64,000 nt of DNA from Gymnothorax reevesii (lineage: Eukaryota > Chordata > Actinopteri > Anguilliformes > Muraenidae), in the NCBI GenBank assembly GCA_029721435.1, contig CM056581.1:69364712-69428711 (forward strand). Reading direction: 5' to 3'. Positions 11,601 through 24,042 of this stretch are shown in pieces. The position numbers and the translations under genes are program-made. The notes under the pieces are model-generated. The model saw only the letters and a list, made by a program, of their open reading frames with translations, ran no database searches and was not told the DNA's origin. Numbering within the stretch: the first letter of the stretch is position 1; each line of letters begins with the position of its first letter.

Positions 11601-11797
11601 TTTGTGCACAGGCAAGTCAAAATGGTATCATAGCGCCCCTCCAGAAAATTTTTGCACTCCCATCAGGAAACCACATTGTACGCGGTCCAGCTGTGTCCAA
11701 TGGCTCTGAATGGAAACCTGCAGCCATCAAGATCTTGCTGCCACCCCAATGTGCACAGGGGGGGCGAGGGCCCTTTCAACGCTGCTTGCAGCTTTAA
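8615..11797 (+). mobile_element. Array element E1 (hairpin-ended, about 917-bp internal units)
   Basis: Runs from GGGCCCGAGC to GCTGCTTGCAGCTTTAA. Its head is shortened: after the GCACCGACCGG hairpin it jumps to a CGAAAACTCACC body motif and lacks the TTC tract. Three internal units are marked by TTTAACGAACTCCT at 9081, 9997 and 10917 (spacing 916 and 920). Each unit also has TATAGCGCCCCC and CAGCGCCCTCT boxes and CAGGAAGTGAGCTATGAG. The first two units are about 98% identical to E3 some 7.2 kb downstream. No transposase is present. Confidence 0.75.
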
Positions 11798-11890
11798 TTA
11801 GGGCCCGAGCCCCGACCGGTGCCAGGGCCCGGAACGGGTCCTGGCACCGAAGGTGCGAGGAACCTATTGTTTTTGATGGGATTTTTATTA

Positions 11891-11898
11891 TTCTTCTT

Positions 11899-11928
<30 letters not shown>
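11891..11928 (+). repeat. TTC microsatellite in array element head
   Basis: About twelve TTC repeats directly after the GATGGGATTTTTATTA block. The tract is present at the same place, with different lengths, in most copies of the family. Confidence 0.9.
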
Positions 11929-11929
<1 letters not shown>

Positions 11930-12640
11930 TTCTGCTGCGAGAACGCATTTTTGAGGGCTTTGCCATGCACGAAAACTCACAAAAATTTGCTGACACATCA
12001 GTCGTGGTGAAAATTGCAAAGTATTATTATTTTTGTGCTTGGACATGCCCCAGTGGCTCTATAGCGCCACCAAACACGCGGCCATTTTGGAACGCACTTG
12101 CTCGGATTCTCACGAAATTCAATAGGGTCATAGAAGTCATCATAAATTTATTTGTCAATTTTTTTGAAATTTTTTTGCCTCACAGGAAGTGAGCTATGAG
12201 CCATTTCCTGCGTTTTTTCTGATTTTACGAACACATTTTTGAGGGCCTTATCATTCTCGAAAACACACCTAACTTGGCTCATAGATTGAAAATATGAAGT
12301 TCTTTGATTCAATATCTCATTTGGCACTAGGTGTGTTATGGTGGCTCTATAGCGCCCCCTAATACATAATTACATTTTTGAGGGGATCAGCATGCTCGAA
12401 AACTCACGAAACTTTGCAATCATATTAAGCTGGTCATACTTTTTACTAGAAAGTGGGGTTTATGGATGGATATGGCAAAATTGCATTACAGCGCCACCTA
12501 GAAAATTTCAATGAAGCAGCCCTCGCAGCGTGTTTAATCTACATGTTCCAAATTTGGTGGACATATGTACTATGCCAAGACCTAAAAAAAAGTCTCTTGG
12601 TGCTATGACCTAGACTCAACAGGAAGTCCGCCATTTTTAA

Positions 12641-12841
12641 TTGAATTTGCAATTTTTTTTAATTTTTTGCAATTCACAGGCATCGTACTTTAACGAACTC
12701 CTCCTAGAGATTTTATCTGATCAACTTAAAATTTGGCATATGACATCAAAAGACCTCGTCGATGTTAAATTGCGAAGCTTTTTTGGATTCATCGAACTTT
12801 GTATCCGTGGCGTTGCGGCGAATTTCGATGTTCCGCCATGA
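12641..12841 (+). other. Representative of the recurrent 66-codon open frame
   Basis: This frame starts in the run after CCGCCATTTTTAATTG and ends at the TGA of CCGCCATGA. Its core reads YFNELLLEILSDQLKIW, then VDVKLRSFFGF and CIRGVAANFDVPP. Near-identical frames occur at 9949, 14474, 17145, 19714, 20534 and 59774 on plus and at 39660, 44087, 46577, 53867, 54783 and 56689 on minus. Others are broken, for example by a stop at about 13717. There is no known domain. It may be a remnant coding segment or simply a chance frame carried by the repeat. Confidence 0.35.
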
Positions 12842-15403
12842 AAATGGAAGTTGCTTTCATGAGCATATGCTTTAGGAGATTTACGTGAAACTTTACAGGC
12901 TTAATAATAGTCTAATTCTAAATATACCTACATGTTGATATTGGAGTGGGTGTGGTCAGGTGGCTCCACAGCGCCCTCTTGACACGGCCATGTTGATATA
13001 AAAGTGCTTGAATGTTCATGAAATTGGGTCTGATCATTACTTTTGTTTTTCTGGGCTGTGCTGATTTTTTTGAAATTTTTCGGCCGAACAGGAAGTGAGC
13101 TCTGAGCCATTTCCTGCGTTATTCCAAATTTTATGAACACACATTTGAAGGCCTTAGCATACTCGAAAACTTGCAGAACTTTGCGAAAATTGTATTTGTC
13201 ACATTGTCTTCAATTTGAGACAAAAATTGGCAGTAAATGAGGCATCATGGTTCTATAGCGCCCCCAATACGATTTTTAAAAGAATTACCCTTTTGAGGGT
13301 TTCAGCATTCTCAAAAACTCACAAAATTTTGTACAATTTAAAAGACCATCATTCCGATTTCACTAATAAAAAATTTACAAATAGGCGTGGCAAAAATGGC
13401 ATTATAGCGCCCCCTGGAAAATTTCAAATAAGCAGCCCTCGCAGCCCGGTAAACCTACATGTATCAAATTCGGTCGACATGTGGAATATCCCGAGATCTA
13501 AAAAAAAGTCTCTTGGTGCCATGACTTACACTGAACAGGAAGTCCGCCATTTATAATTGAATTTGCAACTTTTTTTTTTTTTTTTGCCATTCACAGGCGT
13601 CGTACTTTAACGAACTCCTCCTAGAGATTTTATCTGATCAACTTAAAATTTGGCACAGGCCATCTAAAGAGCTTCTCCATGTTAAATTGCGAAGCTTTTT
13701 TGGATTCATCGAAAATTGAGTCCGTGGCGTTGCGGCAAATTTTGATGTTCCGCCATGAAAATGGAAGTTGCTTTTATGAGCACATGCATTGTGAGATTTG
13801 CGTGAAACTTGACAGGCTTAATAGAAGTCTACTTTCAAATATAAATATATGTTGATATTGGATTGGGTGTGGTCAGGTGGCTCCACAGTGCCCTCTTGAC
13901 ACGGCCATGTTAATATAAAAGTGCTTGAATGTTCATGAAATTTGGTCTGATCATTGCGATGGTTTTTTTGGGCGATACTTATTTTTTTCAAATTTTTCGG
14001 CCAAACAGGAAGTGCGCTATGAGCCATTTCCTGCGTTATTCCAAATTTTACGAACACACATTTGAAGGCCTTAGAATACTTGAAAACTAGCAAAACTTTG
14101 CAAAAATGAAATTTCTTCGATTGTCTTCAATTTGAGACAATAACTGGGAGTAAATGAGGCATAATGGCTCTATAGCGCCCCCAATCAAATTTTTAAAATA
14201 ATTGCCTTTTTGAGGGTCTCAGCATGCTCAAAAACTCACAAAATTTTGGACAATTCTAAAGACCCTCATTCCAATTACACTGATAAAAAATTTACATATA
14301 GGCGTGGCAAAAATGGCATTATAGCACCCCCTGGAAATTTTAAAAAAAGTAGCCCTTGCACCGTGGTTGACCTGCATGTATGAACTTCGGTGGACATGTG
14401 TAACATCCTGAGACCTAAAAAAAAGTCTCTTGGTGCCATGACCTAGACCCAACAGGAAGTCCGCCATTTTTAATTGAAATTGCAACTTTTTCAGATTTTT
14501 CGCCATTCACAGGTGTCGTACTTTAACGAACTCCTCCGAGAGATTTTATCCGATCAACTGAATATTTGGCAAATTATATCTAAAGACATTGCTGATGTTA
14601 AATTGCGAAGCTATTGGGATATCATCGCACGATGTATCCGTGGCGTCGCGGCGAATTTTGATGTCCCGCCATGAAACAGGAAGTTGCTTTTACTCCCACA
14701 TACTTTGTGGGATTTGCCTGAAACTTCCTTTGCTTGATAAAATTGTCCTCTGAAGTATAAACATATGCTAATATTGGATCAGGAGGTGCTAGGTGGCTCC
14801 AGAGCGCCCTCTAGATATGGTCATGTTAAGAAAAAAGTGCTTGAATGTTCATGAAATTTGGTGTGATCATTGCATGCGGCATTCCGGGTAATGCTTAATT
14901 TTTGGAAATTTTTTGGCCGAACAGGAAGTGAGCTATGAGCTATTTCTTGCTTTTTTCCAAATTTTTTTGAACACTCGTTTTAAGGCCTTAGAATGCGTCA
15001 AAACGTGCAAAACCTAGCACAAATTATAAATGTCTTATTTTCTTTAATATCATCCATCAATTGGCACTAAATGAGGCAAAATGGCTCTATAGTGCCCCCA
15101 ATCAGATTTATAGAAGAATTGCTCTTTTGAAGATCTAAACATGCTGGAAAATTTACAAAAATCAACACACTCATGGAGCTCGGTATTACAATTATTATGT
15201 TGTAGATTTTGCGCACACGCATATCAAAATGATATCATCGCGCCCTCCAGAAAATTTTTGCACTCCCCTCAGGAAAACACATTGTACGCGGTCCAACAGT
15301 GTCCAATAGCTGTGAATGGACACCTGCACCCATCAGGATCTTGCTGCCTCCCCAACGTGCACGAGGGGGGCGAGGGCCCTTTCAACGCTGCTTGCAGCTT
15401 TAA

Positions 15404-18400
15404 TTATTAGGGCCCGAGCACCGACCGGTGCCAGGGCCCGGAACGGGTCCTGGCACCGAAGGTGCGAGGAACCTATTGTTTTTGATGGGATTTTTATTAT
15501 TCTTCTTCTTCTTCTTTTTATTCTGCTGCGAGAACGCATTTTTGAGGGCTTTGCCATGCACGAAAACTCACAAAAATTTGCCCACACGTCAGTCGTGGTG
15601 AAAATTGCAAAGTATTATTATTTTTGTGCTTGGACATGCCCCGGTGGCTCTATAGCGCCACCAAACACGAGGCCATTTTGGAACGCACTTGCTCGGATTC
15701 TCACGAAATTTTATAGAGTCATAGTAGTCATCATAAATTTTTTTGTAAATTTTTTTTAAATTTTTTTGCCTCACAGGAAGTGAGCTATGAGCCATTTCCT
15801 GCGTTTTTTTAGATTTTACGAACACATTTTTGAGGGTTTTATCATACTCGAAAACTCACCAGACTTGGCTCATAGACTAAAAATATTACGTTCTTTGATT
15901 CGATATCTCATTTGGCACTGGGTGTGATATGGTAGCTCTATAGCGCTCCCTAATACATAATTGCATTTTTGAGGGCCTCAGCATGCTTGAAAACTCACAA
16001 AACTTTGCAAACATATTAAGCAGGTCTTACTCTTAACTAGGATTTAGGGATTACAGATGGATGTGGCAAAATTGCATTACAGCGCCACCTAGAAAATTTC
16101 AATGAAGCAGCCCTCGCAGCGTGTTTGACCTACATGTACAAAATTCGGTGGACATGTGTACTATGCCAAGACCTAAAAAAAAGTCTCTAGGTGCGATGAC
16201 CTAGACTCAACAGGAAGTCCGCCATTTTTAATTGAATTTGCAAGTTTTTTAAATTTTTTGCCATTCACAGGCTTCGTACTTTAACGAACTCCTCCTAGAG
16301 ATTTTATCTGATCAACTTAAAATTTTGAATTTAACATCTTAAGACCTTGTCGATGTTAAATTGCGAAGCTTTTTTGGATTCATTGAACTTTGTATCCGTG
16401 GCGTCGCGGCGAATTTCGATGTTCCGCCATGAAACAGGAAGTTGGTTTTACGCGCACATGCTTTGTGAAATTTGCGCGAAACTTTACAGGCTTTATAGGA
16501 GTCCACTTCCAAGTAGACCTATATGTTGATATTAGATTGGATGTGGTCAGGTGGCTCCACAGCGCCCTCTTGAAACGGCCATGTTGAGATAAAAGTGCTT
16601 GAATGTTCATGAAATTTGGTGTGATCATTGCATTGTTCATGTCGAGTTATTTTAATTTTTTTGAAATTTTTTGGCCAAACAGGAAGTGAGCTATGCGCCA
16701 TTTCCTGCGTTTTTCCAAATTTTATAAACACGTTTGGATGCTTTAGAATACTCGAAATCTTGCAAAAAGTTGCACAAATTATAATTGTCTTATTATCTTC
16801 AATTTTATATATCAATTTACACTAAATTTGGCACAATGGCTCTATAGCGCCCCAATCAGATTTTTAAAAGAATTGCCATTTTGAGGGTCTCAGCATGTTC
16901 TAAAACTCACAAAATTTTGTTAATGTATAAAGACCATCATTCGTATTACTCTGACAAAAAACTTATATATATACATGGCAAAAATGTCACTATAGCGCCC
17001 CCTGGAAAATTTTAAATAAGCAGCCCTCGCAGCCTGGTAAACCTACAAGTATGAAATTCGGTAGACATGTGGAATATGCCGAGACCTACAAAATATTCAC
17101 TCGGTGCCATGACCTACACTCAACAGGAAGTCCACCATTTTTAATTGAAATTGCAACTTTTTTGGATTGTTGGCCATTCACAGGTGTCGTACTTTAACGA
17201 ACTCCTTCTAGAGATTTTATCTGATCAACTTAAAATTTGGCATATGACATTGAAAGACGTCGTCGATGTTAAATTGCGAAGCTTTTTTGGATTCATTGAA
17301 CTTTGTATCCGTGGCGTCGCGGCGAATTTCGATGTTCCGCCATGAAAGTGGAAGTTTATTTTATGAGCATATGCTTTGGGAGATTTACATGAAACTTTAC
17401 AGGCTTAATGATAGTCTAATTCCAAATATACCTATATGTTGATATTGGAGTGGATGTGGTCAGGTGGCTCTACAGCGCCCTCTTGACACAGCCATGTTGA
17501 TATAAAAGTGCTTGAATGTTCATGAAATTTGGTCAGATCATTGCATTTGGTTTTCTGGGCTGTGCTGATTTTTTTGAAATTTTTCGGCCAAACAGGGAGT
17601 GAGCTATGAGTCATTTCCTGCGTTATTCCAAATTTTATGAACACACATTTGAAGGCCTTAGCATACTCGAAAACTTGCAAAACTTTGCTAAAATTTTATT
17701 TGTCACATTGTCTTCAATTGGAAACAAAAATTGGCAGTAAATGAGGCATCATGGCTCTATAGCGCCCCCAATACGATTTTTAAAAGAATTACCCTTTTGA
17801 GGGTTTCAGCATGCTCAAAAACTCACAAAATTTTGTATAATATTAAAGACCATCATTCCTATTACACTGATAAAAAATTTACAAATAGGCGTGGCAAAAA
17901 TGGCATTATAGCGCCCCCTGGAAAATTTCAAATAAGCAGCCCTCGCAGCCCGATAAACCCACATGTATGAAATTCGGTAGACATGTGGAATATGCTGAGC
18001 CCAACAAAAAAGTCTCTTGGTGCCATGACCTAGACCCAACAGGAAGGCTGCCATTTTTAATTGAAATTGCAACTTTTTAAAATTTTTTTTGCCATTCACA
18101 GGTGTCGTACTTTAACGAACTCCTCCTAGAGATTTTATCCGATCAACTTAAAATTTGGCATATAATATCTAAAAACCTTGCTGACGTTAAATTGCGAAGC
18201 TTTTTTGATTTCATCGAACGATGCATCTGTGGCGTCACGGCGAATTTTGATGTCCTGCCATGAAACAGGAAGTTGCTTTTACTCCCACATACTTTGTTCG
18301 ATTTGCCTTGATAAGCTTGATAATATTTTCCTCCAAAGTATAACTATATGCTAATATTAGATAGGGAGTGGCCAGGTGGCTCCACGACGCCCTCTAGATA

Positions 18401-18984
18401 CGGCCATGTTAAGTTAAAAGTGCTTGAATGTTCATGAAATTTGGGTGATCATTGCATTAGTCATTCTGGGCGATTGTTAATTTTTTGAAAATTATTGCAT
18501 AAACAGGAAGTGAGCTATGAGCTACTTCCTGCGTTTTTCCAAATTTTACGAAGTCATATTTTCAGGCCTTAGAATGCTCCAAACCTTAAAAAACCTAGCA
18601 AACAGTATAAATGTCTTATTCTCTTCAATGTCATCCATCAATTGGTATTAAATATGGCATAATGGCTCAATAGCGCCCCCAGTCAGATATTTAAAAGTAT
18701 TGCCTCTTTGATCGTCTAAACATATTGGAAAATTTACAAAAATCAACACACTCATGGAGCCTGACATTACAATTACCTTGTTGTAGATTTTGCACACAGG
18801 CATGTCAAAATGGTATCGTAGCGCCCTCTAGAACATTTTTGCACTCCCATCAGGAAACCACAATGCACACAGTCTAGCAGTGCCCAATGGCTCTTGATGG
18901 ACACCTGCACCCATCAAGATCTTGCTGCCACCCCAACGTGCACGAGGGGGGCGAGGGCCCTTTCAACGCTGCTTGCAGCTTTAA
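15404..18984 (+). mobile_element. Array element E3, full length
   Basis: Head at 15410 preceded by TAATTATTA, short TTC tract, three units (TTTAACGAACTCCT at 16280, 17193, 18111) and a complete tail. Its first two units are almost identical to those of E1, which suggests a duplication spanning two elements (period about 7.2 kb). Confidence 0.75.
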
Positions 18985-21900
18985 TTCTTCTTCTTCTTTT
19001 TATTCTGCTGCGAGAACGCATTTTTGAGGGCTTTGCCATGCACAAAAACTCACAAAAATTTGCCCACACGTCAGTCGTGGTGAAAATTGCAAAATATTAC
19101 TATTTTTGTGCTTAGACATGCCTAGGTGGCTCTATAGCGCCACCAAACACGCGGCCATTTTGGAACGCACTTGCTCGGATTCTCACGAAATTCGATTGGG
19201 CCATAGCAGTCATGATAAATTTTTTTGATAATTTTTTTGAAATTTTTTTGCCTCACAGGAAGTGAGCTACGAGCCATTTCCTGCATTTTTTCAGATTTTA
19301 CAAACACATTTTTGAGGGCCTTATCATACTCGAAAACTCACCAAACTTGGCTCATAGTCTAAAAATATTAAGTTCTTTGATTCGATGTCTCATTTGGCAC
19401 TAAGTGTGACATGGTGGCTCTATAGCGCCCCCTAATACATAATTGCATTTTTGAGGGCCTCAGCATGCTCGAAAACTCACAAAACTTTGCAACGATATTA
19501 AGCCGATCATACCTTTCACTAGGCTATGAGGTTTACAGATGGATGTGGCAAGATTGCATTACAGCGCCACCTAGAATATTTCAATTAAGCAGCCCTCGCA
19601 GGGTGTTTAACATACATGTACAAAATTCGGTGGACATGTGTACTATGCCAAGACCTTAAAAAAAGTCTCTTGGTGCCATGACCTAGACTCAACAGGAAGT
19701 CCGCCATTTTTAATTGAATTTGCAACTTTTTTTAATTTTTTGTCATTCACAGGCGTCATACTTTAACGAACTCCTCCTAGAGATTTTATCCGATCAACTA
19801 AAAATTTGGCACAGGCCTACTAAAGACATTTTCCATGTTAAATTGCGAAGCTTTTTTGGATTCATCGAAAATTGTGTCCGTGGCGTTGCGGCGAATTTCG
19901 ATGTTCCGCCATGAAAATGGAAGTTGCTTTTATGAGCACATGCATTGTGAAATTTGCGTGAAACTTTACAGGCTTAATAGTAGTCTACTTCCAAATATAA
20001 CTATATGTTGATATTGGATTGGGTGTGGTCAGGTGGCTCCACAGCGCCCTCTTCACACGACCATGTTGATATAAAAGTGCTTGAATGTTCATGAAATTTG
20101 GTCTGATCATTGCATTCGTTTTTTTGGGCTATAATTATTTTTTTGAAATTTTTCGGCCAAACAGGAAGTGCGCTATGAGCCATTTCCTGCGTTATTCCAA
20201 ATTTTACGAACACACATTTGAAGGCTTTAGCATACTTGAAAACTTGTAAAACTTTGCAAAAATTATATTTGTCCAATTGTCTTCAATTTGAGACAATAAT
20301 TGGCAGTAAATGAGGCATTATGGCTCTATAGCGCCCCCAATCAGATTTTTCAAATAATTGCCTTTTTGAGGGTCTCAGCATGCTCAAAAACTCACAAAAT
20401 TTTGTACAATTCTAAAGACCATCATTCCTATTACACTGAAAAAATTTACATATTGGCGTGGCAAAAATGGCATTATAGCGCCCCCTGGAAAATTTCAAAA
20501 AAGCAGCCCTCGCACCGTGGTTGACCTGCATGTATGAACTTCGGTGGACATGTGGAATATCCTGAGACCAAAAACAAAGTCTCTTGGTGCCATGACCTAG
20601 ACCCAACAGGAAGTCCGCCATTTTTAATTGAAATTGCAACTTTTTTGATTTTTTGCCATTCACAGGCGTCGTACTTTAACGAACTCCTCCAAGAGATTTT
20701 ATCCGATCAACTTAATATTTGGCAAGTAATATCCAAAGACCTGGCTGATGTTAAATTGCGAAGCTTTTTTGGATTGATGCAACGGTGTATCCGTGGCGTC
20801 GCGGCGAATTTTGATGTCCCGCCATGAAACAGGGAATTGCTTTTACTCCCACATACTTTGTTCGATTTGCCTGAAAGTTTCCAAGCTTGATAATATTTTC
20901 CTCCAAAGTATAACTATATGCTAATATTAGATAGGGAGTGGCCAGGTGGCTCCACGACGCCCTCTAGATACGGCCATGTTAAGTTAAAAGTGCTTGAATG
21001 TTCATGAAATTTGGGGTGATCATTGCATTTGTCATTCTGGGCGATTATTAATTTTTTGAAAATTATTGCATAAACAGGAAGTGAGTTATGAGCTATTTCC
21101 TGCGTTTTTCCAAATTTTACGAACTCATGTTTTCAGGCCTTAGAATGCTCCAAACCTTAACCCCTTTCTGCAGACGTAGACGCCCGCATCTATAGACCTG
21201 CAAATTGGAAAAACGCTGTTACTGTACTCGATCACTAAATGGCACCCCCGGATCAGTTATTGAATGTTCACAAGCAAGCAGACCTCCAACGCTGTTCTGA
21301 ATATGGGGAAGTTCACTCCACGCCCGGTTTTTTCAAGAGCTGCATGAATTAAACTCCTCAGCTAAGCCTGATGTGCAAACTGGTCAGTATCCTTGCCTAT
21401 AGTATAGCAGTTTAAAAAAACGATATCTTGACACAGAAAAAATCGTTATCCTCTGTAGCAACCAGATAAGCCACAGTGAGCCAACAGTATTCCAAGTAAT
21501 GGTTCAGAAAAATCAGTTTTCTGAGGCAAAAAAATCGACATGGTATTGATTCTCTCACATTCTACTGTTAATTACAGTCGTCACATACAAAAAAATTCGT
21601 AGTTCCCTACCGTGGATTTACGCGCAGATCCATTCATTGACAAATTCAGCGCTTCTTTATATCCACCCGAGTACTGGCGTTGATAGCCAACCACTCAACC
21701 ATACGCTCAAGCTCTTCTGCGTAATTGGATAGTTACACTTCATGCCCTGTGAAGCTACCCTGGTAAAAATGTATTGATTGGCTCGTTTCTTATCCAATTC
21801 CCGAGTGTTTAAACATTTTAGAGTAAGTGAAACTAATTGATTGGACAAACAGAGAGCATACAAACCTATGCGTATCAGCAGGCTCGGTTGTATCCTGTCT

Positions 21901-23503
21901 ACGTTATGCACATTACGCGGTTAAAATAGACGCGATTTATAGAAAACGCGTTCGCAAAACTGGCCTTGAAGTGTCCAGTTACATTTACAGGATTTAAATG
22001 AGATAAGGATATGGTCAATTGGAATTATTTAGAATGAAACAGGACCGGAGGGTTCCTGCTATTGGATCGGTCTCTGGAGAAGGGATTCATGAGAAAGGTG
22101 AGGCTGCTACTTTGTTATTTGTTGTTGTTGTTGTTGTTGTTTTTGGAATGTATACGTACTCAACAAAGTCGAATGTCGAGGTTTTTTTCCTGTTTAAAAC
22201 GCGAACTGCCCGTGCATTTGGATGGACCCCCTGGTACGTTCATTGCACGTTTCTTTTGAATCCAGGGAGGCAATGGATTGTTCCCTGAAAGTGGAGTGTC
22301 TGTTCTGTTAAAATAAGGTATATTTCAGAATTCAGATATTACTGAGTTAGTGAGTTGCACTTGTTCCTTATAAGTAATGAAATGAGTTTGTGAGCTTTGA
22401 AGAGGGGACTGGTAGCTTCCATTACAGGGTGAACGTTCTAACCGTTTAATAAGAAGTTTATTTAATGCGTGTTTGTGCTGGCTTGGGGCACTTTGAAGTA
22501 AAATGGCCAAAACTCTAAACTTTATTATGGAGAAAAGGCATATTTTGTGTTTGGAGTGGTTACTGGTGACCATTGATATTCAACTGCACTGAGATTGATA
22601 AATTCATACTAAACTCAACCAGAAAATAATTTGTTCTTATTAAATTTCATGCCTTAAAACTTTATTTGTGTTATATACATGATTTTTTTATGATTTGACA
22701 GGACTTCATTTTGAGACTTCGGGGAGACACTTGGGTAGCTGTATAATTTGGCTAAAAGCATGTAGGTAATCTAGAATGTAATGTTGAAGATGAATTGTAC
22801 TTGTGGTCAAGGAGTTTATGATACCAGAAATGTATAGTTTTAAGCCCCAGCAGTTTTTCAATCCTCAGAATTATTTTTTTTGCAATTTCAATGGTGAATT
22901 CTCATGAAGATTTTTTATGTTTGCAGCTCATTTTCTCTACCATAATCATGAAAATTAACTAAAATACTATGTAATTCTAAATGCTGTAAGTGTCTTTTCA
23001 GAATTGAGCCACATTTTTCCTCTTTATGAAGCTTAAATCTTGAATTATACAGCATTAAAGTGGGTAACCCAAAAATAGCCAAATTTGGCTTCTGCACAAA
23101 GGGGTTAAAAAACCTAGCAAACATTAGAAATGTCTTTTTCTCTTCAATGTCATCCATCAATTGGCATTAAATATGGCATAATGGCTCAATAGCGCCCCCA
23201 GTCAGATATTTAAAAGTATTGCCTCTTTGATCGTCTAAACATATTGGAAAATTTACAAAAATCAACACACTCATGGAGCCTGAAATTACGATTACCTTGT
23301 TCTAGATTTTGCACACAGGCATGTCAGAATGGTATCGTAGCGCCCTCTAGAACATTTTTACACTCCCCTCAGGAAACCACAATGCACACAGTCTAGCAGT
23401 GCCCAATGGCTCTTAATGGACACCTGCACCCATCAAGATCTTGCTGCCACCCCAACGTGCACGAGGGGGGCGAGGGCCCTTTCAACGCTGCTTGCAGCTT
23501 TAA
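18985..23503 (+). mobile_element. Array element E4, headless and interrupted
   Basis: The E3 tail passes directly into TTCTTCTTCTTTTTATTCTGC, so the GGGCCCGAGC head is missing. Two units are present (TTTAACGAACTCCT at 19762 and 20675). The tail is split by the TTAA-flanked insert 21161-23104 and resumes at 23105 to end in GCAGCTTTAA. TAATTA follows (23501-23506). The related minus-strand copy E10 is uninterrupted at the same point. Confidence 0.75.
21157..23108. mobile_element. piggyBac-like non-autonomous element with TTAA duplication
   Basis: The element is 21161-23104 (1944 bp), flanked by TTAA on both sides (21157-21160 and 23105-23108). Its ends are CCCCTTTCTGCAGA and, reversed, CCCCTTTGTGCAGA, an inverted repeat of 14 bases with one mismatch. 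The CCC...GGG ends and TTAA target fit piggyBac. The empty site is visible in the paralogous copy E3 at about 18575-18595 and, inverted, in E10. The interior has no transposase; the frame at 22019-22288 runs through a TTG microsatellite. Confidence 0.8.
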
Positions 23504-23545
23504 TTAATTTTTAGAGTGGGAACCCAACTTGTAAAATATGTTAAC

Positions 23546-24037
23546 AGATGTCTGTTCAAGCACTTTCAGTGTCAGATCATTCTCCCTAGTTTTCTTGTGC
23601 TACGTTTCTCGCCTCGATTTCGTGTTTATTTTTCGTGTTTTCGCCTCGTGTTTATCCTTCTGACTGGATTGCCCGATTTTTGATTTTTGCCTTTGTGATT
23701 TTGGATTACTGTTGCATCTGTGTGTTTTGACCATTTTTCTGCCCGACTACGAGATCTCTGTTTGCTACCCTGTTAACGATTCGGATTACGTCCTGTGGAT
23801 TCTGGCTTGTCTCTCCGATAGTACTATTCCTGTGTACCAGACCCATTTCTGTCCGACTACGATTACTGTGATTGCTGCCCTGGTTTTTGATATTATTTTT
23901 GCCCAACTGGATTTCGACTTTTGGATTGTGGACTTTGTGCTGTTGTTTTTCGCCCTGCGGGGGTCACCCCCCTTTACCAATAAAACAAGCTCTACTGCAT
24001 TTCCTGGTTCTCGCATCTGGTTCCTGATCGCAACACA
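23546..24037 (+). mobile_element. R-U5 part of the Gypsy 5' LTR (right half of split LTR)
   Basis: Begins with AGATGTCTGTTCAAGCACTT, the sequence that directly follows the TATA-like box in the 3' LTR (29112), and follows the 3' LTR through CAATAAAACAAGCTCTACTGC. It ends near GATCGCAACACA. The 42 bp before it (23504-23545) match neither the LTR nor the array and probably belong to the inserted element. The upstream part of the long frame starting at 23712 is LTR, not protein. Confidence 0.8.
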
Positions 24038-24042
24038 AAATT

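Larger units (their letters stand above)
11798..15403 (+). mobile_element. Array element E2, full length
   Basis: Complete head (GGGCCCGAGC at 11801, variant CCCCGACCGG), TTC microsatellite, three internal units (TTTAACGAACTCCT at 12689, 13606, 14522) and a complete GCTGCTTGCAGCTTTAA tail. The junctions on both sides carry TAATTA. The long frame at 11710-12192 crosses the E1/E2 junction and the TTC tract and is not a gene. Confidence 0.75.

Noticed and set aside
11710..12192. 160-codon plus-strand frame with a poly-Leu stretch
   Set aside because: It crosses the E1/E2 junction and the TTC tract; the Leu run is the microsatellite. The same shadow appears at 15316, 55582 (minus), 57338 (minus) and 61533.
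22019..22288. 89-codon frame in the piggyBac-like insert, considered as a transposase fragment
   Set aside because: No DDD-transposase motif and a poly-Val stretch from a TTG microsatellite.
8525..23503. CRISPR-like array
   Set aside because: The repeats are hundreds of bp long, diverged and without uniform spacers, in a vertebrate-type genome.
6003..23545. Calling the split-LTR insert one single transposon with matching ends
   Set aside because: The outermost sequences (AGCGGACATGAAACAG on the left, CTTGTAAAATATG on the right) do not form a convincing inverted repeat, so only the fact of interruption is claimed.
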